From the NCBI GenBank assembly GCA_038206355.1, contig JBBRAY010000004.1, positions 69,022 to 133,021 on the forward strand: a DNA stretch of 64,000 nucleotides, read 5' to 3'. Position 1 is the first letter of the stretch; each line of letters begins with the position of its first letter. A program made the translations under genes and the position numbers. This DNA comes from JAPLDB01 sp038206355 (GTDB lineage: Bacteria > Bacteroidota > Bacteroidia > AKYH767-A > 2013-40CM-41-45). The notes under the pieces are model-generated. The model was given only the letters and a program-made list of their open reading frames with translations, was not told where the DNA came from and made no database searches. Shown piece by piece: positions 16,901 to 24,079 of the stretch.

Positions 16901-17858
16901 CGTTTCCTTCGTCACTGTATCCCGTAGAACCAAAGTCAACCATCCAGCTTACGTTTCCTGAAGAATCAATTTTTACCGTGCGTGCATTAAAACTCATGGC
17001 GCTGTCAGTTCCTGCTCCTGTAATATAAAAATTTCCATGTGCATCGCACTTGGCAGCCATTGGCCGGTCAAAGCTGTTTCCGGTGCCTGTTGTGCGCGTA
17101 GTGTCCTCGGCAACTCCGGCAGAATCATACCGCACTGCGCAGTAGTTCCACTTGGTAATCGAATCCTGACTTGCGCCAGCAATAGTTACTATACCAGTTT
17201 GTGTAATGTCCATTGCAAACGCTACATCAAAAAGATTGTGGTAATTGTATTGCCGTTTCCAGTTGAGTGCGCCGGTGGTGCGGTTAAGCTGAATGGTTGC
17301 ATAATTCAGTTGGGTTACTGAATCATAAACGGTACCCGTTACATATACCAGACTATTTTTAATTTTAATAGTTGCAGGCACGTCATAATTATTTATCGTA
17401 CCGTTCAATGTGTAAGTCCATATAAGCGTACCGTCATACCCGTATTTCAAAACCACCCAATCGTAATTGGTAGCGGTTGAATAGACTACACCTGCAACAT
17501 ATATGCTGCACTTGTCATCAGTGGTCACAGCCACCGCCTGGTCGCGATTTATTCCCGGGCTTGAATAAGTACGTTTCCATATTGAATATCCTGTGCTATC
17601 CATCTTGGAGATTAAAATATCAGGGCCACTTGTACTGTCATCAATGGTAACACCCACAGAGATGATGTTGCTGCTATCATCCTGCGCAATAGGAATAACT
17701 GTGAGCGTATCGCTGATTCCTGCAAAGTCCATCCAGTCGGTAATGATGGCGGGCGTTGATTGGGAAAAGGAATATTGTTGGTTGAAAAGAATCAAGTAAA
17801 GAAGAATTATTTTCTTCCAACTTCCAACTTCCAACTGCAAACTGCAAACTGTTTTCAT
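13926..17858 (-). CDS. Large SBBP-repeat protein with DUF7948-like domain and T9SS signal
   Basis: A 1310-residue secreted protein. The signal peptide is residues ~15-34 (IILLYLILFNQQYSFSQ). Residues ~40-460 and ~690-1200 are two runs of SBBP-type propeller repeats (GNIFVSGESQ, DVYFVGRTFS, YISGLTTS, and the recurrent WCTYVGGTGDE or WSTWFGGDGDD). Between them, ~490-690, is a domain with FVFAKVDSDTAT and GSFIYQRPLVYQ followed by GWLASYYISGDDVSF, as in the DUF7948 module that precedes such repeats. The end is a T9SS type A domain (LYPSPADDYIGFM ... YEQGLYLAHLKL ... KFIIQH). It is probably an extracellular adhesin or scaffold. Its 3' end overlaps the next T9SS gene by 41 bp. The DUF7948 name is from memory of the usual neighbour domain. 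Confidence 0.82.
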   Translation of the reverse strand: MKTVCSLQLEVGSWKKIILLYLILFNQQYSFSQSTPAIITDWMDFAGISDTLTVIPIAQDDSSNIISVGVTIDDSTSGPDILISKMDSTGYSIWKRTYSSPGINRDQAVAVTTDDKCSIYVAGVVYSTATNYDWVVLKYGYDGTLIWTYTLNGTINNYDVPATIKIKNSLVYVTGTVYDSVTQLNYATIQLNRTTGALNWKRQYNYHNLFDVAFAMDITQTGIVTIAGASQDSITKWNYCAVRYDSAGVAEDTTRTTGTGNSFDRPMAAKCDAHGNFYITGAGTDSAMSFNARTVKIDSSGNVSWMVDFGSTGYSDEGNDLLVDDSGYVYVCGKSFAGMLNLDYLLVKYNSSGIEQWHIKLDADSGNDVANKMCFDNYGNIILTGKAKRGSDDFRTVAYSKYGYLLWSVYFDGAFKGNDEATGITADAYGNIFVSGESQITDSTYEKVTIKYKTDYFLVPQDTVPAPSSLLFYPNWGQIIDTNDSLREDVFYYTINQFPKLYFQQDTINFVFAKVDSDTATTDTLERIAMNFLDGSMTDPFTFDNEIHDTDQVLNYFLGHCPDGITGVTGAERLAYSDVYRYTDVIFSNNNAGMKFQIIMNPGGEPQTVLHFTGHQSLQLVNNADLQVNGVLGSFIYQRPLVYQLDNEGNRISLGWLASYYISGDDVSFILPGSWDSREALVVECAREVNPLPTTQSIANLKWSVFYGGSEGDWCQAIANDDAGNLYSTGTTTSIDFPKTPGVIFGAYQGQYDAYVNKFKNLDELDWCTFFGGSNVEYGIGITVDANHDVYFVGRTFSTNFPINSTFTGGNVWGGDEGYIVKLAPDGQSFYYSNYIGSANLDRAFSVALLNNNVFIVGTSYPWFVGKAFPIMTSSSGGTYNQSTTTGTNTEGWIIKLDKNSGAQLWGTYFGSGMEDAIYDVKTIGSKVYISGLTTSVTNGNNPCGVPSNGGFPLCNPNGSYTQNNTGGYDAFIAEFDANDNLQWCTYVGGTGDEAGFPHIYPTYNGSTGYTVYLTGSSSSSNGPFTTSHGTSYNQSFQGGTISNTDAFIVKFVNRQIEWSTWFGGDGDDVIQGISGDVNYTYFFGGASSTSSSSNVCGVPVANEFPLCDYLSTYFYQDQYQNFSNSGCNFFFAAFRNSTDEIQWSTYFAERPIPGPPSYIMGLNYSPVTQQLYFGSYTANHYYMDYPIAIRSTGNPWAQNISAGKWDAIYGRFDIAGWVGIEENKQTKKIYNLYPSPADDYIGFMPLKNIAREFEMEIYNSLGQLIYRKKYDEKLENIRIRTTNYEQGLYLAHLKLKDGKVFDQKFIIQH

Positions 17859-18246
17859 GATTATGGGATTTTAAAGTTAGTAAATGAATTGATTACTGAT
17901 TCAAAAAAAACGACAGTTTTTTGATGCCGTCACTACTCATTTGATGCCGCGGGGAAGAAAAGCGCGGCGGTTACGATAATCCGGGCGGGGTATGGCTTAC
18001 GGGAAACCAGGCAACATTATAAGAAAACCGGGAGATCAAGGGTGAATGGTTTTTTGTGTCTATGACGAATAAATTTCAAAGCGAAGATTATCAACAGCTT
18101 TCATAATTGCAAGAGAAAAAATATTTTTTTGGCGAACATACCTCTTCCATAGGTGAATTTTATACCGATACGGGTTCTATAATAGTCCAATTTTTAAAAA
18201 AGAAAATTTGACTAAACATCTACTCTATCGGCATTAACCATTCTAA

Positions 18247-18279
18247 AACTCAAAATAGTCCAAAGGACTATTTTGAGTT
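18247..18279. repeat. Perfect 15-bp inverted repeat with 3-base loop
   Basis: AACTCAAAATAGTCC (18247-18261) and GGACTATTTTGAGTT (18265-18279) are exact complements separated by AAA. The stem is longer than any terminator in the window and has no T-tract on either side. It could be an RNA processing or stabilising hairpin, a protein-binding palindrome, or a small mobile repeat. Confidence 0.85.
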
Positions 18280-18312
18280 AAGAATTGGTATTATCTACTA
18301 TTCACTACAAAT

Positions 18313-18340
18313 AAAAAAAGAGCGCCTCATCAGCGCCCTT
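18313..18340 (-). terminator. Rho-independent terminator after the esterase-like gene
   Basis: Read on the minus strand, AAGGGCGC (18340-18333) pairs with GCGCTCTT (18325-18318), including one G-U pair, and is followed by a run of T. It lies about 25 bp past the stop codon at 18366. Confidence 0.75.
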
Positions 18341-18365
18341 CTTAGTGATTAATTCTTATACCTGA

Positions 18366-19925
18366 TTATTGTACGACCAGCTTCCGGTTGCTGATGAATG
18401 TTTTTGAAACAGCATTGACAAGATAAACGCCTTTCGAATAGTTTTTCAAATCAAGCGGTAAAATGCGCGACTGACTTGCATTCCACTCCACCACATTGAT
18501 GATGCGACCGGATATATCAGAAACCGTAACAACGACATTTGTTTCTTTAATGCCGGCTTCCAGTTTCAGGAATGCTGATGAAGAAGCAGGATTCGGATAA
18601 ACGGATACTGCATTTTGCAAGTGGTCAATTTCATTTATGCCTACGCCAAGTCCCAGTGCTTTCGAAATGCGCGGACATGCATAACCCATAATGGTATCAA
18701 TGTATGCCATTCCTTTGGCCATGCTCATATCAGGGTTTGTGAGTTTTGCATTCTGGTAAATGGCAGTTCCTGCAGTAGATCCCAGGTTGTATGCAATTGC
18801 ATAATTCACCGTAGTGGTAGAGTCAAACCATTCCCATGGTCCGGCCTGTGCCTGACTGATAGACATATAAAAAGGGAATAATCCGTCGTAGCCGTCGTTG
18901 ATTAAATCAGCACGAGCAGAAAAAGAATCACCATAATTGTAAGAATTGAATGCATCATTGTTTCCCAGTTCTGTTGCTTTTCTCATTACAGTATGGCTTC
19001 CGGAAACATCTACAACGGGATCGCCTGTTGTTGGCACAACTACAGTACCGTCAGTATATGGCGCAAATGGATCACCAACAACGTGGAAGGCCAGCATCGG
19101 TACATCACCTGCACCAATCCAGGTACTATCACCCATTGCACCGCCGAGGTTAAACATCATAGCTACATTGCCTGAATAGCCCGGGCTGTTGCCGGAATTA
19201 TTGTAAGCAGGGTTACCGCCATTGCCGTCAAAGTCGCCCCAGATAAATGAAAGCCAGTAAGAAGCGCCTGCAGCAAATCCGTAAGTAGCGTTATCTGTCG
19301 CTGCGAAAAACTTTGGCTTCCATACTTCAAGCGTATCATGAATGGTAGTTGATGCAAGTGCAACATAACCTCCCGAACCTTGTCCGCCTAAAATGATTTT
19401 CGAAGTATCAATGCCGAATGAGTTACCGTTGGTTGCGAAATCTTTTTTGAAATAGCGAACGCATGCCCTTACATCCTGCAATGCACGGCCCACAGCCTGA
19501 AGCAGTGATCCGGTGCGGATATCCTGTCCTGCAGAACCCGTTGCTGTCGGATTCCAGCCGGCACGGTAGTCCATACTGGCTACCACATAACCCCTGCGTG
19601 CAAAACGCCTGCACATTTCAGCGGTAGCGCTGTCGCGGAGATTGCCCGTTGGTGTCTGGTTGATGATGGCCGGAAGAAAACTTCCCGTGTGGATCATGAT
19701 CACCAGCGGGCGGTTGGTAGCAACGTCGCCTGCCGGTTTGTACAGATCAAAAATCAGGGGCTGCAATGTTGGAACACCCGTAAGAAATGAATAGTTTGAT
19801 CCATACACAATGTTCTGTGTAGAATCAACGGTGGAAAATATTTCAGATACATAACGCTGGGCATAGCCGCTCGTTGTAGCTAAAAACAATGCACATAGAA
19901 TAATGGTTTGTAAATTTTTTTTCAT
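18366..19925 (-). CDS. Secreted alpha/beta-hydrolase (esterase-like) with T9SS signal
   Basis: A 519-residue secreted protein. The signal peptide is residues 1-22 (MKKNLQTIILCALFLATTSG). The alpha/beta-hydrolase core (~30-400) has the strand PLVIMIHTGSFLP, the region MCRRFARRGYVVASMDYRAGW, and the nucleophile elbow GGQGSGGYVAL, in which the serine of G-x-G-S-G-G follows a conserved LQDVRACVRYFKKDF helix, as in esterases and lipases. The acid and histidine cannot be placed with certainty. The C-terminal ~75 residues are a T9SS type A sorting domain (VYPNPASSSAFLKL ... SKGVYLVNAV ... KLVVQ). The substrate is unknown. It precedes its own terminator and is followed on the same strand by the 17858 gene. 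Confidence 0.82.
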   Translation of the reverse strand: MKKNLQTIILCALFLATTSGYAQRYVSEIFSTVDSTQNIVYGSNYSFLTGVPTLQPLIFDLYKPAGDVATNRPLVIMIHTGSFLPAIINQTPTGNLRDSATAEMCRRFARRGYVVASMDYRAGWNPTATGSAGQDIRTGSLLQAVGRALQDVRACVRYFKKDFATNGNSFGIDTSKIILGGQGSGGYVALASTTIHDTLEVWKPKFFAATDNATYGFAAGASYWLSFIWGDFDGNGGNPAYNNSGNSPGYSGNVAMMFNLGGAMGDSTWIGAGDVPMLAFHVVGDPFAPYTDGTVVVPTTGDPVVDVSGSHTVMRKATELGNNDAFNSYNYGDSFSARADLINDGYDGLFPFYMSISQAQAGPWEWFDSTTTVNYAIAYNLGSTAGTAIYQNAKLTNPDMSMAKGMAYIDTIMGYACPRISKALGLGVGINEIDHLQNAVSVYPNPASSSAFLKLEAGIKETNVVVTVSDISGRIINVVEWNASQSRILPLDLKNYSKGVYLVNAVSKTFISNRKLVVQ

Positions 19926-20071
19926 TGAGTTGAGTTTGGCCGGAGAAATGCCCCGGAGAGGTTAAACTTATTTAGTAAACAAAGTAAAGTAATTGGGAGA
20001 GAAGTGGCAAGTAGAATGAATAAAATATTTGTAGGATTTTATTTACTGACCTGCAATAAGTTTATAGCATT

Positions 20072-22816
20072 TTATCGCCTTGTCAGGTCAACCGTAATGG
20101 AAACATAAGCCATGCGCCCAACCCTCGGACCTCCATACACAGTAAATTTTTTATTGTTCAGCAAATTGGAGGCGCCGAGTTTAAAAACGGAGTTGATGGC
20201 TATGACGTGATAATTGATTTGTGCGTCTATCAGGTTATATGATGGTACATTCCCGGTAAACTGTGGTGAACCTTCATAATCAAAACCCTGAACCCATTTA
20301 AAAGTGACATTGAAGCCGAAGTTATTCATATCGCGCGCACTGATTCCAATGTTGTATTTGTTTTCCGGCGTATTGAAAGCAGGAATAAGCGGATCTGTAG
20401 AGCCACCCCTGTCGAGTTTATTGTAGGAATAATTTCCTGTCAGCATGTAATACTTTCTGAAATAATAATTGGCGCCAATGCTGAAACCACGTGTGGTTAC
20501 TTTGTCAACGGCATTGGTTGCTACGCGGTAAACATTATTAATATAGATCGTTCCAAACTGTGGAAGCTCTGTAATGTCAGCGCCCACTTTATACCCGATA
20601 AAATATTTATACGTGCTATAATAAGCAGACATGTCCACAAAAATATTTTTCAGGATGGTACCTCTGTATCCGATTTCAATTGTTTTTACTTCTTCGGGCT
20701 TCACGGCAGGAATATTATAGTATTCAAGCGTATCAAAATTTTGTGTGTTGAAGAAGTTGAAAATGGAAGGAATGGAAGTCAGTGAATCAAAACCATTCAG
20801 GTTTCCTTTAAGCGTTGCACGCCCGAGGTTATAAAATAAATACTGATCGGTGAGGGTTGGATTTCGTATCGCAGAAGAATACGAGGCCCGGATAATTTGC
20901 CTTGGATTGATCGTATATACCGCAGACAATGCAGGCGAAATGAGGAAATCAAAATTTTCATTTTTGTCGAGCCGACCGGTCAGGTTCAACTTCAGCTTTT
21001 CATTGAATATTCTTCTCTCCAGTCCGCCATAAAACCCGAATTCTGAATTGGTAATTGTGGTACTACCTGTATCGCTGAAAATGGTTCCGTTTGAATTGGG
21101 TTTGTAGAGCCGGTAGTTTCCGCCGATCACAACGTCAAAAATTTTTGGCGTGAATTTGTATTCGCCGGTTACATGGTACAACGCCGACTTATCATAAAAC
21201 CGCGAGCCACCCTGCGCATAGGATGTGCGCGTTGTAATGGAATTAAATGCCGTGTCGAATGCATCGGTTCCCGGCCGGAAAAACGGATGGTTGTCCGAAG
21301 GATATCCCACACCATCAGCCCAGGCGCGGGCCCCGTCGTGATAGCTGAGCAGTGAATCGTAGTAGTGTTCAAACAGGTAAGGATTGATTGCGTTTTTATA
21401 ATCCGCAAATGTTGGATAATCACTTTGCTGAGGAAAATCAGGATAAGCATTAATGCGGTTTGAATAATTCAACCTCCAGTACTTGCTGTAATCCTGTGCC
21501 CAGTCGGCATCACTTTTTGATTCACGCTGTAAAAGCAATGCAGTTAAAAAAGCATCGTATGAATTTCCTGCGTCTTCATTGGTGGCATAGGCGCGAAGAA
21601 AAAATTTATCCTGCTTGCGCACTTCAATCCTGTTCTGATAAAATGAAATGTCTTTCAAGCTGTACCTGTTATCTCCCTGGTAAACCGTCGTTCCTGTTCC
21701 GAAACTGGAAGCAAGAATGAGTTCCACGTCTTCTGTAAGTTTATAATGAATGGCCGAACCCAGCTTCAGGTTTTGTGTATTGTAATCCACAATGTCTTTT
21801 TCCCAGTACCCGCTTCTATACCATGTTCCGAGGCCGGGATGTGAGAGCGGTACGGAAGAAAAATCATTCCCTGAAAAAAACTCATCACCGTATCTGTTTA
21901 CGGCATCATAGCCACCGGGATTTGATTTGTCATTTCTCGACTGAGGCGTCGGATCGTCATTATCAGCAGCCCAGTCAAGCGCTTTCATGTAATAAAGGTT
22001 GAACTTGATTCCTACCAGGTCTCTTCCCTTTTTGTTTTTGAAAACTTCAGCGATGCGGAATGCCTGTTCATATAAATTTCTCTCACCAACCTTGAACGTC
22101 ACTTCCAGTCCGGGTTTGATGAAAGGGCTGCGTGTTGTCATGTTGATGACGCCATTAAATGCACCGGGTCCGAAGTAGGAAGTACTTGCACCGGCGATGA
22201 GGTCAACTTTCATGACGTCAAGCTCTCCGCATCCCAGAAAATTTCCCAGTGAAAAATTGAGTCCGGGTGATTGGTTGTCAACACCGTCAATCAATTGAAG
22301 CGAACGCACCGGCGACGTACTGTTGAATCCGCGCGTGTTGATAATTGTAAATCCAAGAGAAGCGGAGGTGAGGTCAACACCTTTTAATGTTCCCAACGAC
22401 TCATAAAAACTTGACTGCGCACATTCCTTGATGGCAATCATGTCAATGCTTTCTACCGTGAGTGGTGCCTCTTTTTGTTTTTCTGAGATGCGGCTTCCTA
22501 CCACTTCAACATTTTTTAATTCCACCTGCGATGCTTTTAGTTTGATAACGAAAGGCTTATCGAGTCGGGTGACTTCCAGCTCCTGTTTCTGGTATCCTAC
22601 AATAGATATCTGAATGACGAAGGGCGGCGATTGCGGAACTTCCATTGAAAATTTCCCGTCAAGATCGGTGGTGGTCCCTATAGTAGTACCCTTCACAACA
22701 ATCGTCGCACCAATCATGGCTTCGCCCGTTTTGGCGTCGGTGATGGTTCCACTCAGTGACTGGGAAAAAATATTTCCTGAAAGGAGTAAAAAGAAAACAA
22801 ACAACAGTCGTTTCAT
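20072..22816 (-). CDS. TonB-dependent receptor
   Basis: A 914-residue outer-membrane receptor that should import a ligand using energy from TonB-ExbBD. Residues 1-18 are a signal peptide ending in FSQ. Residues ~19-100 form a CarboxypepD_reg-like domain (LSGTITDAKTGEAMIGATIVVKG). The plug follows (~115-225) with ESIDMIAIKECAQSS, GFNSTSPVRSLQLIDGVD and VDLIAGASTSYFGPGAFNGVINM. The rest is a beta-barrel with many aromatic strands. The ligand is unknown and no SusD-like partner is adjacent. A perfect -7 box (22824-22831) lies only seven bases upstream of the ATG. The C-terminus ends DLTRR rather than in an aromatic residue, which is unusual for a barrel. Confidence 0.9.
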   Translation of the reverse strand: MKRLLFVFFLLLSGNIFSQSLSGTITDAKTGEAMIGATIVVKGTTIGTTTDLDGKFSMEVPQSPPFVIQISIVGYQKQELEVTRLDKPFVIKLKASQVELKNVEVVGSRISEKQKEAPLTVESIDMIAIKECAQSSFYESLGTLKGVDLTSASLGFTIINTRGFNSTSPVRSLQLIDGVDNQSPGLNFSLGNFLGCGELDVMKVDLIAGASTSYFGPGAFNGVINMTTRSPFIKPGLEVTFKVGERNLYEQAFRIAEVFKNKKGRDLVGIKFNLYYMKALDWAADNDDPTPQSRNDKSNPGGYDAVNRYGDEFFSGNDFSSVPLSHPGLGTWYRSGYWEKDIVDYNTQNLKLGSAIHYKLTEDVELILASSFGTGTTVYQGDNRYSLKDISFYQNRIEVRKQDKFFLRAYATNEDAGNSYDAFLTALLLQRESKSDADWAQDYSKYWRLNYSNRINAYPDFPQQSDYPTFADYKNAINPYLFEHYYDSLLSYHDGARAWADGVGYPSDNHPFFRPGTDAFDTAFNSITTRTSYAQGGSRFYDKSALYHVTGEYKFTPKIFDVVIGGNYRLYKPNSNGTIFSDTGSTTITNSEFGFYGGLERRIFNEKLKLNLTGRLDKNENFDFLISPALSAVYTINPRQIIRASYSSAIRNPTLTDQYLFYNLGRATLKGNLNGFDSLTSIPSIFNFFNTQNFDTLEYYNIPAVKPEEVKTIEIGYRGTILKNIFVDMSAYYSTYKYFIGYKVGADITELPQFGTIYINNVYRVATNAVDKVTTRGFSIGANYYFRKYYMLTGNYSYNKLDRGGSTDPLIPAFNTPENKYNIGISARDMNNFGFNVTFKWVQGFDYEGSPQFTGNVPSYNLIDAQINYHVIAINSVFKLGASNLLNNKKFTVYGGPRVGRMAYVSITVDLTRR

Positions 22817-23101
22817 GCGGATTCAAATATATGCCAATCACCGGTAAATTTCCGAGCATTTCGAAAACTTTCTGATTGGCTTATCCTGATAGTTGCCAAA
22901 ATTCATTGGTGATCAGGAAACGCAATTGAACGTGCCGATGATAAATAAAGAGGCCAATGGCCGTGGGTAATCTTTTGCCCGTTTAGGAGGGCCGGAAGAT
23001 CAATACCTACCCAAAGGGAAAGTTCCATTAATTTAGCAGAAGCTATGGGCCAGACAGAAAGGATTAATTATGAAGGAGGATAAATATATATTGATGAATT
23101 T
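22817..23101. other. Intergenic region between divergent genes
   Basis: The 285 bp between the TonB receptor and the lipoprotein hold the receptor's -7 box at 22824-22831 and, at the far end, a 28-codon frame (23070-23156) that overlaps the lipoprotein start by ATGA. The latter crosses the promoter and is not called. Nothing else is recognisable. Confidence 0.4.
22824..22831 (-). promoter_or_regulatory. -7 promoter box of the TonB receptor
   Basis: On the minus strand TATATTTG fits the Bacteroidota -7 element TAnnTTTG exactly. No TTG is found at a normal -33 distance. The box ends seven bases before the ATG, implying a leaderless or very short-leader transcript. Confidence 0.45.
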
Positions 23102-23131
23102 TTGTACGCTAATAGGGATTATGTATGTTTG
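23102..23131 (+). promoter_or_regulatory. Canonical Bacteroidota promoter of the lipoprotein gene
   Basis: TTG at 23102-23104 and TATGTTTG at 23124-23131 fit the -33 and -7 elements exactly with the ideal 19-base spacer. Transcription should begin near 23138, about 15 bases before the ATG at 23153. The -33 TTG is the same TTG that opens the longest reading frame, so that start is rejected. Confidence 0.75.
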
Positions 23132-23152
23132 CGAGAAATCATTTCAACCGCT

Positions 23153-24004
23153 ATGAGAACCGCACTTAGAGTTTTATTTATCGTTTCAGTATCAGCATAT
23201 TTTCTCAGCTCCTGCTCCAACAATAGCGAGAATAAAAATGCAGCATCAAGCGCAGATTCTGCTTTGCTGGCAAGCGACACCATGCCATATAATGAACTGG
23301 CTGATTTCAGATTTTCATTTACGATTGCAAATCTCCCTTCTCCGCTGAGTGTAATCGGTACCATCTATACAACGCAGGTTCCTTTTGACAATACGTTGCT
23401 GAATCCTACGCGCAACGAGGAAAGATACCTCTCTTCGTATAAGCGCGCGATGAACTATGGAATATATGGTGTTGACATGGCATACATTGCTTATTACGGA
23501 AACAAGCAGGACCTGTATGATTATTATTCTACCGCGGGCAAGCTGGCGGAGAACCTGGGAATACAGAAGACCTTTGAGAAATTTACTGACCGGTTCAAGA
23601 GTAACTACGACAACAAAGATTCAGTGATGTATATCGTTGACCAGGCTTACGCAGAGACGGACAAGTTTCTGCGTACCAATTCAAGACTTGAAATTGCCAG
23701 CTATATTCTCGCAGGTTCATTTATGGAAAGTCTGTATATCGGATCAGGACTGATGAAAGACCAGGACAGGGGCGGCAAATACAAATCTTCGTTTGATAAA
23801 ATTTACGAGCAGAAACTGGTGTTGAATAACCTGGCAGATTTATTTACGCAGTTCAAAGACAAAGATGCTGAAGAAGTGGAAGCAAATCTTCTGATTATTA
23901 AAAAAGTATTCGATGGATTTACTGATCCCGAACAGGTCAATAAAGAAAGTATGCAGAAAATATTTGTTGCTGTAGGGGAAGCAAGAAATAATTCCATTAA
24001 GTAA
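23153..24004 (+). CDS. Putative lipoprotein of unknown function
   Basis: A 283-residue protein. I chose the ATG at 23153 because it places the signal peptide MRTALRVLFIVSVSAYFLSSC at the very N-terminus, with a lipobox-like LSSC, and because the upstream frame is occupied by a promoter. The mature part begins with a serine- and asparagine-rich linker and is then mainly helical: NEERYLSSYKRAMNYGIYGVDMAYIAYYG, LYDYYSTAGKLAENLGIQKTFEKF, EIASYILAGSFMESLYIGSGL. I recognise it only as a conserved Bacteroidota protein. It is followed by a terminator and then by the TerB-ABCG fusion on the same strand 75 bp later, so a functional link is possible but unproven. Confidence 0.7.
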   Translation: MRTALRVLFIVSVSAYFLSSCSNNSENKNAASSADSALLASDTMPYNELADFRFSFTIANLPSPLSVIGTIYTTQVPFDNTLLNPTRNEERYLSSYKRAMNYGIYGVDMAYIAYYGNKQDLYDYYSTAGKLAENLGIQKTFEKFTDRFKSNYDNKDSVMYIVDQAYAETDKFLRTNSRLEIASYILAGSFMESLYIGSGLMKDQDRGGKYKSSFDKIYEQKLVLNNLADLFTQFKDKDAEEVEANLLIIKKVFDGFTDPEQVNKESMQKIFVAVGEARNNSIK

Positions 24005-24023
24005 AAATCAACCACAGCATGAT

Positions 24024-24050
24024 AAGGGACTTTAAAGAGTCCTTTTTTTT
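24024..24050 (+). terminator. Rho-independent terminator after the lipoprotein gene
   Basis: AAGGGACT (24024-24031) pairs with AGTCCTTT (24038-24045), including one G-U pair, and runs into eight T bases. It separates the lipoprotein transcript from the next gene, although some read-through is possible. Confidence 0.75.
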
Positions 24051-24079
24051 TAAGTATCTTTTCGCGAATTATTTAAAAA

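Larger units (their letters stand above)
17859..18365. other. 507-bp intergenic region with strong secondary structure
   Basis: No coding sequence is supported here. On the minus strand a TTTTG box and TAACTTTA about 22 bases apart lie just upstream of the 17858 start and could be a weak promoter. Near 18181-18220 an imperfect inverted repeat (AGTCCAATTTT with AAAATTTGACT) precedes the perfect hairpin at 18247-18279. The region ends with the terminator at 18313-18340. Confidence 0.5.

Noticed and set aside
23070..23156. A 28-codon frame upstream of the lipoprotein gene, ending in an ATGA overlap with its start codon
   Set aside because: It crosses the consensus promoter at 23102-23131, so its start would lie upstream of the predicted transcript start; there is no independent support for its translation.
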